Shown: positions 15,903 through 24,620 of the stretch, piece after piece
Layout: every line of letters starts with the position of its first letter
Numbering within the stretch: position 1 is the first letter of the stretch
Origin: an uncultured Psychrobacter sp.
Lineage (GTDB): Bacteria > Pseudomonadota > Gammaproteobacteria > Pseudomonadales > Moraxellaceae
DNA length: 64,000 nt
Assembly: GCA_947495055.1 (NCBI GenBank)
Contig: CANLXO010000004.1
Coordinates: forward strand, 124,001 to 188,000
Reading direction: 5' to 3'
Program-made: the position numbers and the translations under genes
Notes under the pieces: model-generated
Database searches by the model: none
Told to the model about the DNA's origin: nothing
What the model saw: only the letters and a program-made list of their open reading frames with translations

Positions 15903-16571
15903 TTATCTTGGCATATCTGCTAACTGCTGCAAGATGCTCTTGAATTTCTCGACCCCTTGAGCGCCGCTGACCAAGTGTTGTTGATCAAAAATAATAGAAG
16001 GTACGCTCTGAATCCCTTTTTGACGCCAACTTTGCTGAGCACGGCGAACGTCTTCGGCAAAGCGTTGATCTGTTAATACCGTTAGCGCCTCATTACGATC
16101 TAAACCAATCTCACTTGCGATATCTGCTAAGACGTCTTGGTTTGAGACTTCTCTAGCATGAGTAAAGTGAGCGGCGAACAACGCTTGCTTTAACTCATGC
16201 ATGCGTCCTTGCTGATTAGCCCAGTGAAGAAGCTGATGCATGTCAAAGGTGTTATAAGTGCGGCTGTCCTCAGTAAAGTTGAAATCAAAACCCACACTGC
16301 GACCTGCCTCAGTCATCCGAGCGCGGCTGGCATCAGACTCGTCTCGACTTGAGCCGTACTTGATAGCAATGTGCTCATACAAATTGCGCCCCTCGCTTGG
16401 GGTATCAGGGTTAAGCTCAAACGGATGCCAGTGAATCTCATGTTCTACACCAGTCTGCTCGAGAGCTTTGGCCAATTGTCCGTAGCCAATAGCGCACCAA
16501 GGGCAGACCACGTCAGATACGATATCTATGCGCAGTGGCCGCTCTGATGATAGCTGCTTATTATCTTCCAT
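15903..16571 (-). CDS. DsbA-family oxidoreductase (FrnE-like)
   Basis: The 222-residue protein has no signal peptide and carries the thioredoxin-fold motif VVCPWCAIGY (Cys23, Cys26) near its N-terminus. It also has an all-helical insertion and a cis-Pro region (GIQSVPSIIFDQQHLVSGAQ), as in cytoplasmic FrnE-like/2-hydroxychromene-2-carboxylate isomerase-like DsbA relatives. It likely handles disulfides or oxidised small thiols in the cytoplasm. The start has GAGG a few bases upstream. It follows the AhpD-like gene on the same strand, but a terminator lies between them, so it probably needs its own promoter or partial read-through. Confidence 0.85.
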   Translation of the reverse strand: MEDNKQLSSERPLRIDIVSDVVCPWCAIGYGQLAKALEQTGVEHEIHWHPFELNPDTPSEGRNLYEHIAIKYGSSRDESDASRARMTEAGRSVGFDFNFTEDSRTYNTFDMHQLLHWANQQGRMHELKQALFAAHFTHAREVSNQDVLADIASEIGLDRNEALTVLTDQRFAEDVRRAQQSWRQKGIQSVPSIIFDQQHLVSGAQGVEKFKSILQQLADMPR

Positions 16572-16613
16572 ATAACCTCGCGTTGATTATAGTTTATAGC
16601 TATTATTTTAACT

Positions 16614-16653
16614 AAAAAAACTGCTGCTCGATGGTTCATCTAGCAACAGTTTT
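16614..16653 (-). terminator. Rho-independent terminator after the AhpD-like gene
   Basis: On the minus strand AAACTGTTGCT (16651-16641) pairs with AGCAGCAGTTT (16630-16620), with one G-T wobble, and is followed by a run of T. It lies between the stop of the AhpD-like gene and the start of the DsbA-like gene. Confidence 0.8.
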
Positions 16654-16706
16654 GACAACAATATTAAAAAATATAGAGACTATCAAGCCGTCAATTAGTG
16701 ATGATA

Positions 16707-17261
16707 TTAGTCCGCTTTGTGCCACTCAAATTTCTCAAACGGCTTATCTACTGGGGTATTGGCAAGATGATTGGTGTAGTTGCTCATCACCTTTTGCGCC
16801 GCGCCTAGTACCACTTCTAACACTTGGCGTTTGGTGAAACCGGCGTCCAAGAATGCTTGTACGGCCGCATCATCAACATTACCACGATCACGAACTACTG
16901 ATAGAGTGAAGTCACGTAACGCTTCTAACTTAGGCGTCGGAAGTGGCGTCTCATCACGTAGCGCATCAGTGATAGCGTCATCGACTTTCATACTTTTGGC
17001 AATACCAGTATGAGCGGGCACACAGTAATGGCACGCGTGTTCAACGTTGATAGTTTGCCACACCACAGTGGTCTCTTCATCATTAAAGCTGCTGTCCAAA
17101 AATAGCTGATGCAGACGCTGATAGCCTTCTAATAAGCCTGGTGCTTCAGCCATGACTGCATGTAGATTTGAAATCATGCCAAAGGCATTGATAGAGACAT
17201 TGAGCAGCTCTTGGCTATCGGCAGGAGCTGTTTCTTTATTATGTAAAGTAAAATCAGTCAT
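16707..17261 (-). CDS. Carboxymuconolactone decarboxylase/AhpD-family protein
   Basis: The 184-residue all-helical protein carries the AhpD-type active-site sequence EHACHYCVPAHTG, giving Cys77, Cys80 and His84. In the AhpD family the CxxC plus His is used for peroxidase or disulfide-reductase activity. The second region, FTKRQVLEVVLGAAQKVMSNYTNHLANTP, is typical of the family. The ATG has AAGGA six bases upstream. Upstream sits a sigma70-like promoter whose -35 is inside an operator of the TTGAG-N6-CTCAA type, so it is very likely controlled by the nearby TetR protein. A function in peroxide or organic hydroperoxide resistance is inferred from family and context. Confidence 0.88.
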   Translation of the reverse strand: MTDFTLHNKETAPADSQELLNVSINAFGMISNLHAVMAEAPGLLEGYQRLHQLFLDSSFNDEETTVVWQTINVEHACHYCVPAHTGIAKSMKVDDAITDALRDETPLPTPKLEALRDFTLSVVRDRGNVDDAAVQAFLDAGFTKRQVLEVVLGAAQKVMSNYTNHLANTPVDKPFEKFEWHKAD

Positions 17262-17364
17262 ATAAGATCCTTATGAGTATTTAAGTTTATGGATATCTAA
17301 GTTTTATTAATTTAAATGAATGAAGTCAGCAAATAGGCAGTGCTATGAGTCGCTAACTGACCCT

Positions 17365-17416
17365 ACTATAGATCATTTTGAGCAATCACTCAAATATAAA
17401 TTGAGCGATTGCTCAA
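17365..17416 (-). promoter_or_regulatory. Promoter plus two operators of the AhpD-like gene
   Basis: On the minus strand TTGAGT (17393-17388) and TATAGT (17370-17365) are separated by 17 bp, a good sigma70 promoter. Its -35 lies inside TTGAG-N6-CTCAA at 17378-17393. A second, closely matching site (TTGAGCGATTGCTCAA, 17401-17416) starts 23 bp away, exactly the spacing seen at the TetR promoter region. Confidence 0.75.
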
Positions 17417-17529
17417 ATATTTGTAACGCCTGTTAACATTCAGGGCATTTTATGATGATGTATAACCGCTCAAAGAGTGATGAATACTGATTTAAAGGCG
17501 TTGAGATAGGGGTGATTAAGATGAGGACA

Positions 17530-18156
17530 TTAATGCTTGTCCTCCAGACGCTTTAAGGTCTGATAACCGCCATAAATACGAGTAACAATAGTCACCGCGC
17601 AAGCCGAAGCAAAGAGGCTAGCAAGTAGTACAAAATGCTGTGGCCAAATACAAAAGGCGATAAATAGCGCTATGGTTTCAGTGCCTTCGGTAAGACCATT
17701 TAGATAATAAAAGCTCTTGTACTTAAACTGCGGTTTATCCAATTGAAACTTTTCGGCTGCTACAGCAAAAGCTAAAAAGCTAGAGCCAGTACCAATGAAG
17801 GCAGCCAGCAGTAATGCGCCTGCTATTGCGTTTTGTGTAGGATTAGCCAAGATGAAACCGAGTGGCACGGCGGCATAAAACAAAAAGTCGAGGGTGATAT
17901 CTAAGTAGCCGCCAGCGCTTGAGCTCTGACTAGCATGTCGAGCAAGCGCGCCATCTAAACCATCAAAAATACGATTGAGTATAATAGCAATAAGCGCACC
18001 AAACCACAGCTGATAGGCAAGTAGGGGCAAAGCTAGCATGCCGATAACAAAACCCGTTACCGTTAATTGGTCAGCACTGATGCCGCGCTTGTGTAGCGCG
18101 ATTACTAAGGGATTCAGTATAGGGGTAATAACAGGAGTAATAAACTTATCGAGCAT
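17530..18156 (-). CDS. ynjF: CDP-alcohol phosphatidyltransferase-family membrane protein (YnjF-like)
   Basis: The 208-residue integral membrane protein carries the CDP-alcohol phosphotransferase signature D-x2-D-G-x2-A-R-x8-G-x3-D-x3-D (Asp65, Asp68, Gly69, Arg73, Gly82, Asp86, Asp90). It has about six hydrophobic segments. The family transfers a phospho-alcohol from a CDP-activated lipid or polyol; the substrate here is unknown. It is the last gene of the ynjB-C-D-type operon, as in E. coli, where YnjF is a CDP-alcohol phosphatidyltransferase-family protein of similar length next to ynjBCDE. The ATG has AAAGG seven bases upstream. Confidence 0.75.
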   Translation of the reverse strand: MLDKFITPVITPILNPLVIALHKRGISADQLTVTGFVIGMLALPLLAYQLWFGALIAIILNRIFDGLDGALARHASQSSSAGGYLDITLDFLFYAAVPLGFILANPTQNAIAGALLLAAFIGTGSSFLAFAVAAEKFQLDKPQFKYKSFYYLNGLTEGTETIALFIAFCIWPQHFVLLASLFASACAVTIVTRIYGGYQTLKRLEDKH

Positions 18157-18208
18157 AGGTTGGCCTTTTTGTTATTGACGCCAAAAGTTCAAGTCTAGAG
18201 GCTATTAG

Positions 18209-18853
18209 TTAAAGGCTTAGCGTAATGACTTTACCTGCCGCAGCCCGAGCATCGCTATGGTCGTGAGTGACCATAATAGCGGGCAATTTATGAGTACGAA
18301 TTTGATCAAATACCAATTGCTGAGTATCTGCTCGAAGCTGGGTGTCAAGCTTGCTAAAAGGCTCATCGAGTAATATGGCTTTGGGCTTACTCATTAGCGT
18401 ACGCAGTAGGGCTACGCGCGCTTGCTGCCCGCCTGATAAATTATCAGGATGACGATTTGTCATCCCTGCCAATCCCACTTGTTCAAGGGCATGCTCTATT
18501 TTTGCTAAGCGCTGTTTTTTGCTATTATCTTTATCATCTCTTGGCATGGCAAAGGCAATATTACCCGCCACCGATAAGTGTGAGAACAGTAGCGCATCTT
18601 GATAGAGGACACCGATTCGACGTAAGTGCGTCGGCAAATGACTGACGTTCTCACCACCGAGCCAAATATCGCCAATGGCGCTAAAGCCGCTGGGCAACGT
18701 GCCTGTAATCCAGTTCAACAAGCTTGATTTGCCGCTACCAGAGGGTCCCATGATAGTTAAAATCTCACCGCCTTGGACTTGCTCGTTTAAGCTAACCAAT
18801 AGCTCACTTTGACGATAGAGCTGTAACTCTTTTATCTGTAGCGATGCTGACAT
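18209..18853 (-). CDS. ynjD: ABC transporter ATP-binding protein (YnjD-like)
   Basis: The 214-residue ATPase has the Walker A motif GPSGSGKS (residues 36-43), a Q-loop (GVLYQDALLF), the signature LSGGQQARVAL (about 140), Walker B ILLDEPFSKLD and the H-loop MVTHDHSDA. The short length and lack of an accessory C-terminal domain fit the YnjD group of the spermidine/thiamine/iron-type importer ATPases. It follows the permease gene by 53 bp and precedes the YnjF-like gene by 52 bp, all on the minus strand. It would drive uptake by the fused YnjC-like permease. The ATG has AAAGGA six bases upstream. Confidence 0.85.
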   Translation of the reverse strand: MSASLQIKELQLYRQSELLVSLNEQVQGGEILTIMGPSGSGKSSLLNWITGTLPSGFSAIGDIWLGGENVSHLPTHLRRIGVLYQDALLFSHLSVAGNIAFAMPRDDKDNSKKQRLAKIEHALEQVGLAGMTNRHPDNLSGGQQARVALLRTLMSKPKAILLDEPFSKLDTQLRADTQQLVFDQIRTHKLPAIMVTHDHSDARAAAGKVITLSL

Positions 18854-18906
18854 CGAGAATCCTTTATTGTCGTTTTACCTTTATTATGATTTTAGTAGTT
18901 ACTCAG

Positions 18907-20709
18907 TTAACGCGCGCCACTTTTATAAATATACTTGGGTAGTATCCAAGCTATTATAAAGCCAATTAGCGGCAAGGCCATTTGCATAATCGCATAAACG
19001 GCACTGGTACGCCTGCTTGCGCCATTGGCTAGCGTTACCGCCTCAGTAGTGATGGTCGCAATACGTCCGCCGCCTGCCAGCAGGGTGGGCAGGTATTGAC
19101 CAAAACTGACCGCTAACCCCAAGGCGATAGCGATCATAATAGGCGCAAACAGTTGTGGTAGTTTCACTCGCAAAAACACTTTAGCAGGCGTAGCACCAAG
19201 GCTGGCTGCGACATGAGCGAAGCGTGCATCTAAACGCCTATAACTGCTGGCAAGCGACAAAAATACATAGGGCAGCACGAACAATAAATGAGTAAAGGCG
19301 ACATTAAAGAACGCCGCTTGATTATCGACCAATTGCTGTAACCAGACCAAACCGAACAAAAAAGCAATGCTAGGAACCAGTAGCGGTAAGTAGATAATAA
19401 AATGAGTAAAGGGTGAAAGAGGCCTATTACTCAATTGCTCAGATTCTAAGCAAAGCAGAGTGAGTATAATGGCAAATACGGTTGAGACTATACCTATAGA
19501 CAAGGTGTTGAATAGCGGCGTACTCATTTGTATAAAGGCACTTTGATAATGCAATAGTACCAGCTGCTCTGGCAATACCGCAGGAAAACGCCAATAGCCT
19601 GCGACTGACCACATCAATAGTCCTACCAGAGATAGCGCAATAAATCCTAGGATTAGAACGGTAAGTCCATAGGTGAGTTTTTGCCAAATACTATCGAGAT
19701 AGTGGCGCTTACCATTAATTAGTGAGCCTTTGCATAGCGCTTTAATGACTCGTTCACCGCCAAGCCATAAGGCGATCAAGCCGCCAGTCAATACCAATTG
19801 TAATATTGCACCCGCTGAAGCTTTTATACGTAAATTGAGATCCACATCATTGAACCATTGCATGATAGTGACCGCCAAAGTGGACGGCGTGTTAGGTCCC
19901 AAAATAAGGGGCATCTCGACACTGGCGCTGGCATAGGCGAGTACTGCTAAGATAGGTAAGCGTAGTAGCGGATAAAGGAGCGGAAAGACCGCTTTAAAAA
20001 AAGCCGTAACCGGATAATAGCCTAAATTTAGCGCCACTTTATACTGCTCTCGTAGCTTCTTACCCAGCTCAGGCTGCGCCAAAGCGCCAAGCGCCATTAA
20101 TAATAAAAACGGCAGCTCTTTGAGCACCAGTCCCAAAATGATACTAATGCCATAAGGATCGTGCGGTAATATCCCTTGCGGCGCCAGCTCCCAACCGCTC
20201 AACCATGGCGACACTAATCGGGCCATCATGCCTGAGGGCGCAATTAAAAACCCAACGGCAATCGCGGCCGCTGCATGTGGAATGACCAAAATTGGACTAA
20301 GCAGGCGCTCGATACGGGTCAGCCATACACTATTAAAAAAAGCGGCTAGTATCAGCAGAGCAATGACAAACGCGATCAAAGTGCTCACCAGCCCAGTGGC
20401 AACACTTAATGCTATCATCTGCCCTAGGCCAGACGTTTGTAATAGCGCCTCAAACCCTTGTAAGTTAATGGTCGTTTGTCCAATAGCAGGTACCCAACCA
20501 AAGGCAGGTAAGAGCACACTAACAAGACCACCTAGTACAGGAAATAGCAGCAAAAAGAGTAAAAACTTGGGACTAAAGGTCACTAGGCGCGTAAACAGAT
20601 CGCTCTTGTAAGGCACGACAATGGCAGTACTGCCATTATTCGTTTTCTGAGCACCTGACTTTACGGGTGGTTCAGACTGTTCAGTGTCATCATCAAAAAG
20701 CTGGCTCAT
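18907..20709 (-). CDS. ynjC: ABC transporter permease, two fused binding-protein-dependent halves (YnjC-like)
   Basis: The 600-residue protein has about 12 predicted transmembrane helices in two related halves, each with an inner-membrane transport EAA-like loop (around GYYPVTAFFKAVFPLL in the first half and GATPAKVFLRVKLPQLFAP in the second). E. coli YnjC is likewise a fused double-permease of this kind. Its start codon overlaps the upstream ynjB stop by four bases (ATGA), so the two are translationally coupled. Neighbours are the ATPase and the (broken) substrate-binding protein, forming a canonical ABC importer cluster. The transported solute is unknown; relatives include thiamine, iron and sulfate-type systems. 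Confidence 0.85.
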   Translation of the reverse strand: MSQLFDDDTEQSEPPVKSGAQKTNNGSTAIVVPYKSDLFTRLVTFSPKFLLFLLLFPVLGGLVSVLLPAFGWVPAIGQTTINLQGFEALLQTSGLGQMIALSVATGLVSTLIAFVIALLILAAFFNSVWLTRIERLLSPILVIPHAAAAIAVGFLIAPSGMMARLVSPWLSGWELAPQGILPHDPYGISIILGLVLKELPFLLLMALGALAQPELGKKLREQYKVALNLGYYPVTAFFKAVFPLLYPLLRLPILAVLAYASASVEMPLILGPNTPSTLAVTIMQWFNDVDLNLRIKASAGAILQLVLTGGLIALWLGGERVIKALCKGSLINGKRHYLDSIWQKLTYGLTVLILGFIALSLVGLLMWSVAGYWRFPAVLPEQLVLLHYQSAFIQMSTPLFNTLSIGIVSTVFAIILTLLCLESEQLSNRPLSPFTHFIIYLPLLVPSIAFLFGLVWLQQLVDNQAAFFNVAFTHLLFVLPYVFLSLASSYRRLDARFAHVAASLGATPAKVFLRVKLPQLFAPIMIAIALGLAVSFGQYLPTLLAGGGRIATITTEAVTLANGASRRTSAVYAIMQMALPLIGFIIAWILPKYIYKSGAR

Positions 20710-22004
20710 TCGCTGACCCCATAGCGAGCTTGCCAGCCTTCAACAATGGCATCCACCCAGCTTGGGTGAGGTTCGCTAACGATGCGTTTTATCGCCTCAA
20801 AAGGCAGTGCGCTTGGATGAGGCTTAGTGGTTGTAAATAGCGCTTGCTGCTCTGTGCTCAGGGTCGCAGGCACCAAGACCGTCTTATCTCCCCAAACGTT
20901 AGGATTTTGCTTGTGAGCTTGCGCTTTAGGACTTAATAAAAAGTTAGCAACCAATTGCGCCGCTTTCGGATGGCTAGCATTATAAGGAATTGCGACAAAA
21001 TGCGTATTGCTCAAGCTGCCATCACTCATCGCATAGCTACGGATGCTCGGCGGCAAGTCATAACGTTGAACAGCGGCTGGCACTTCGGGACCTGAAAAAG
21101 TAAAGGCTCAGCTCAGCTCAGTATCATCGACTAATCGACGCATCTGCGCGCCGCTTTGCAAGAATTGTTCGCCGTTACGCCAAAGGGTTGGATGTAGCTT
21201 ATCCAAGAATTCCCAAAGCGGATCAAGCACGATCTCCTTGTTTTGTGCGCTGACAGCTTGATTTAACTCGGCTCTAATATCGGTGCCTGTCTTGGCATCG
21301 TTCTGCTCATGTATCATCACCAAAGCATACTTCAAAAAGCTGATACCCAAAAAGTCAGGTGGCTTAGGATAACCAAAGCGTCCAGGGTTTTGCTGTGTCC
21401 AGTTGGCAAGCTCATCCAAAGTTATTGGCGGCTTCTCAACCGCTAAACTATCGTAATAAAAGGTGAGCGATGCCTGTCCCCATGGCGATTCCATACCCTC
21501 GGTAGGAATACCAAAATCAAGAGTCACAGCTGGATTATTCTTAGGATCAGTTAACTTAAAACTAGGAAGCTGATTCGCCCAACTCTTCAACAGTAATGAG
21601 TTCTCACTCATAGTGGCAAAATTAGCGCCATTGATCCAAATCAAGTCGACGCTACCTCGATCATTGTTGTTAGCAGATTTCTCAGCGAGTACGCGGCTGA
21701 CGGCTTCACTGGTGTCACTTAATTTGACATGGACCAGATTGATATTATATTTATCATCAACCGTTTTAGCCGCCCACTGAACATAAGCATTGATCTGTGG
21801 ATCGCCGCCCCAAGCGTGGAAGTAGACGTCTTGATTTTCACCCGCTTTTTGTACTTGTTGCCAATGGGGTTGATTGTCGTTACTTAATACTGCGATAGTC
21901 GATGCAGTACTAGCAGAGATACTCGCACAAAACCCAACTGCTATAGCGTAGCTGCTATAGCGAATCATGTTTTGGATGGCGGGCAAGTATCTAGTCATGC
22001 GCAT
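20706..22004 (-). pseudogene. ynjB: ABC transporter substrate-binding protein (YnjB-like), interrupted by an in-frame TGA
   Basis: A 311-codon frame and a downstream frame of 125 codons are in the same reading frame, separated by a single TGA at 21108-21110 and eight further codons, so they are two parts of one protein. The ATG at 22004 has AAGG ten bases upstream (MRMTRYLPAIQN) and a signal peptide follows. The fragments together fit YnjB: the HAWGGDPQINAYVQWAA segment near the start and the SYAMSDGSLSNTHFVAIPYNASHPKAAQLV part near the end. The TGA lies in ACTGAGCTGAGCTGAGCC, a 5-bp repeat GAGCT. Reading through would give ELS-X-AFTFSGPEVPAA. The gene may be a real pseudogene, a sequencing error or a recent nonsense allele. 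Confidence 0.7.
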
Positions 22005-22072
22005 GAAATAATAACCTTTGATGCTAAATATGAGGTCGGACAAAGTATTTTATTAAAGACTCTTTATGAGAG

Positions 22073-22101
22073 CATATGATCGTTGTTGAGTGATTGCTCA
22101 A
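22073..22101 (-). promoter_or_regulatory. Operator (and possible promoter) upstream of the ynjB-type operon
   Basis: TTGAGTGATTGCTCAA (22086-22101) matches the TTGAG-N6-CTCAA operator. On the minus strand TTGAGC (22101-22096) and CATATG (22078-22073) are 17 bp apart, the same geometry as the AhpD promoter, but the -10 is a weak match. It is about 80 bp upstream of the ynjB start. Confidence 0.6.
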
Positions 22102-22304
22102 AATGTTATATAGAGGATATAAAACCAAAGCCAGTATTTATACAAAGGTGAAGCGCTCTTTTGAATGGTTATGATAAACAGGCGCAAGCTTAGAGTTTAG
22201 AAAAGGTGAGTTTTTGATTAAGCATTGAGACAATAAAGGACATGGGATAGGTACACACTAAAACATAGTTATAGTAGACAGGTGAAAGCGTATTATTAAC
22301 ATAA

Positions 22305-23036
22305 CTACTTTTTATGACCGTTTTCTATATTAGCTAAAAATGCGGCAAATCCTTCTGCTGCTCTAGCATCTAGGCGGCTGCTGGTCGTGACGCGGACGCG
22401 ATTGCTCCAAGTAATCGCGTAACCTTTGGACTCGAAATTTTTGACCAAATCCACATCTTCATGGCATTTAAGCGGTTCAAAACCACTAACAGCAAGATAC
22501 GCTTCACGATTAAAGCTTAAGTTTGCTCCATGAATATGACGATGATTCATTTTGTCTTGATAATGAGCCATATATTCCTCGCGCGTTTGCGGCGTTAAAT
22601 TCTCCCAGCTATCGACACTCACCACGCCGCAAATCATATCAGTGGGCTTATCATTAATATGATTAATTTGCTCAACCAGCCACTCTTTAGCCACTAGGGT
22701 ATCGGCATCGGTACAAGCAATCCAAGTTGCGCCTTGCGCGATCGCATGGCGAATCCCTAAATCCCGCACTTGCCCTACGCAGTGATAATCACAACTTATG
22801 TAGGCGACGCCAGCATTTTTGACTATCGCGCGCGTAGCATCCGTACAGCTATCGAGCACGACTACTATATATGTATCGATGGCTGCAGCTAATTGCTCGA
22901 TCGAGTTTTGCACTGCGCTTAAGCAGTCGCTGATAGTCGCCGCTTCGTTATGCGCAGGAATGACGATAGCGATTTTTATATCCATCTTGTTATTATTAAC
23001 ATCCGCTTTATGATGGTGCTGATTATTATTAATCAT
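22305..23036 (-). CDS. Family 2 glycosyltransferase
   Basis: I take the ATG at 23036, which overlaps the upstream methyltransferase stop by four bases (ATGA), giving 243 residues. After an Asn/His-rich leader the GT-A fold starts with IAIVIPAHNEAATISDCL and contains the DxD-type motif CTDADT and the acceptor-region segment HIHGANLSFNREAYLAVSGF, followed by GFEPLKCHEDVDLVKNFESKG. It has no transmembrane helix. The family transfers a sugar from a nucleotide donor; the acceptor is unknown. It ends a chain of overlapping genes (deacetylase, methyltransferase, this gene), suggesting that they act on the same molecule. Confidence 0.85.
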   Translation of the reverse strand: MINNNQHHHKADVNNNKMDIKIAIVIPAHNEAATISDCLSAVQNSIEQLAAAIDTYIVVVLDSCTDATRAIVKNAGVAYISCDYHCVGQVRDLGIRHAIAQGATWIACTDADTLVAKEWLVEQINHINDKPTDMICGVVSVDSWENLTPQTREEYMAHYQDKMNHRHIHGANLSFNREAYLAVSGFEPLKCHEDVDLVKNFESKGYAITWSNRVRVTTSSRLDARAAEGFAAFLANIENGHKK

Positions 23037-23803
23037 ATTAAGTTTTCTTGCATCGCGACCGACTGATCGGAGTACTGCCAAACATCTAACAAAAAATCAC
23101 GATCTATGATCTGACTTTGATGCTCAAAGGCTAAGTGTTCTGCTTGATGGGTTGATGCATCAAACGCTTGCTGTAAGCGTTGATGCGCGGTCTCGCCCGT
23201 CATAGTAAAACCCTCGATAACGTAGCGCCAATGACAGCACAATAAGGTACCGCCTGTAGCTAGGTTTTGCTTTATCCATTTAATAACGCTATCGATATCA
23301 GCTGGCGATAAATAGTATAAAATTTCACTGATAATGATTGCATCAAAGGGGGGATGATAAGTGGGCGCATTGTCTGACAAAGCATCGTTTTCTAGAGTGA
23401 ATAGCGCGCTAGGAATGATACCTTGTACCACCTTGACCCCAGACAAGTCTCTTAAACGCTGTCTGGCAAGTTGAACCGCTTTGGCATTACCATCTAGGCT
23501 TAAAAGCGACTGACAACGACGTGCAAGCAGCTCACTAAATACGCCATTACCGCAGCCCAATTCTATGGCTTTGGAATACTTGTTTTGTGGCAGTGCTGCT
23601 AGGCACATGTCTCGTTTGCGCTTTTCATACCAGCGCGTCTGATACTGCCAAGGGTCGCTGTTGTCAGTATACAATACCTCAAAATACGTCTCTGAATACG
23701 CGTCAGATTGAGAGCAATCCTTAGAAGCGCTTAAACTGTTATCGCTATTGACTAAAGTGTCGGCAACACTCGTTGCTATGATAGATTTAGGATTGTAGCT
23801 CAT
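23033..23803 (-). CDS. SAM-dependent methyltransferase (NodS-like class I)
   Basis: The 256-residue protein starts at the ATG at 23803, which has GGGAGG nine bases upstream; a longer frame from 23944 overlaps the deacetylase gene deeply and is not credible. Residues 81-87 (ELGCGNG) are the SAM-binding motif I, preceded by the N-terminal DPWQYQTRWYEKRKR typical of the NodS-like methyltransferases. The segment HPPFDAIIISEILYYLSP is the post-I motif. It overlaps the end of the PIG-L gene by 17 bp and the start of the glycosyltransferase by four. In many bacteria the PIG-L and this methyltransferase are fused in one polypeptide, so joint action is likely. Confidence 0.85.
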   Translation of the reverse strand: MSYNPKSIIATSVADTLVNSDNSLSASKDCSQSDAYSETYFEVLYTDNSDPWQYQTRWYEKRKRDMCLAALPQNKYSKAIELGCGNGVFSELLARRCQSLLSLDGNAKAVQLARQRLRDLSGVKVVQGIIPSALFTLENDALSDNAPTYHPPFDAIIISEILYYLSPADIDSVIKWIKQNLATGGTLLCCHWRYVIEGFTMTGETAHQRLQQAFDASTHQAEHLAFEHQSQIIDRDFLLDVWQYSDQSVAMQENLI

Positions 23804-24620
23804 GCAAATAAACCTCCCAAGGTTGGCTGATTCTAGCGATAGTTTGCGCGGATAAAATAGGCGGATTGCCTGTACTCTCATCAGTGGTGATTTGACTGGT
23901 AAAACAAGTAATAGCTTGCGATTTACGCTGTACCTGCTCAGCACTCAAATCTAGTCTTAGTGCACTGTGCCAAGGAATACGGTTATCGTCAGGCTGCGCC
24001 CAATGCCATGCCCAAATCAGGACTTGATAACAGGCTAAATGTTGGCGCTTAGCAAATGCTTGAATGACTTGTCCCGTCGCTTCATGATCAGGATGACCGT
24101 CGTGAATAAAAGGCGTCACCAAAATATCATTAGGCTGGATAATAGTCGCTAATTTTTTATTAAATAGTTCTTGCTCAGCGAATACGTTACCATCCGTCAA
24201 GTCCAAAGCGATAATGGATACTTGGTGCGCAATACCTAGCGCTTTTAAGGCGTTAATGCTCTCTTGCGGGCGAATAGTATTGAGCTGCTTTGGAGGATAA
24301 AGGGTTGAGTCTGGATGACTTTGGGTGCCATTGGTGACATGTACAAGGAGGATAGGGTTGCCATTAGCGGCTACGTGCTGGAGTAGTCCGCCGCAGCCTA
24401 GTATCTCGTCATCAGGGTGCGGGGCAAAGATACATACGCGTTTTTGCGCTGGGAGATGTGCTGTTATATCTAGCGGCGGCAGATGATGCAGTCCTGGCCA
24501 GTTTTGCCAAGCGTCTTGACTAGTACCATCGCCCTCAATTACGCGATCACCTACTATAGGATGGTTTTTTATATTATTTGCATTTGCCGTATCTGTTTGA
24601 TCCTCAGCTATAGTTGCCAT
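23787..24620 (-). CDS. PIG-L/LmbE-family deacetylase
   Basis: The 277-residue protein has the zinc-binding motif FAPHPDDEILGCGG (His68, Asp70, Asp71) and a second metal motif HDGHPDHEATG (HPDH at 176-179), diagnostic of the PIG-L/LmbE deacetylases (GlcNAc-PI deacetylase, MshB, BshB). These remove N-acetyl groups from sugars or small molecules. It starts inside the end of the ACAD-like gene (13-bp overlap) and its end overlaps the methyltransferase by 17 bp, so all are translationally coupled. The substrate is unknown; MshB/BshB relatives make small thiols, but no thiol-ligase gene is seen here. Confidence 0.9.
   Translation of the reverse strand: MATIAEDQTDTANANNIKNHPIVGDRVIEGDGTSQDAWQNWPGLHHLPPLDITAHLPAQKRVCIFAPHPDDEILGCGGLLQHVAANGNPILLVHVTNGTQSHPDSTLYPPKQLNTIRPQESINALKALGIAHQVSIIALDLTDGNVFAEQELFNKKLATIIQPNDILVTPFIHDGHPDHEATGQVIQAFAKRQHLACYQVLIWAWHWAQPDDNRIPWHSALRLDLSAEQVQRKSQAITCFTSQITTDESTGNPPILSAQTIARISQPWEVYLHELQS

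Noticed and set aside
21108..21110. Possible selenocysteine at the in-frame TGA in ynjB
   Set aside because: Periplasmic substrate-binding proteins of this family are not selenoproteins, and I see no convincing SECIS-like hairpin immediately downstream. A nonsense mutation or base-call error is simpler.
23804..23944. N-terminal extension of the methyltransferase frame
   Set aside because: It would overlap the PIG-L gene by 150 bp; the ATG at 23803 has a strong GGGAGG site and fits the family length.
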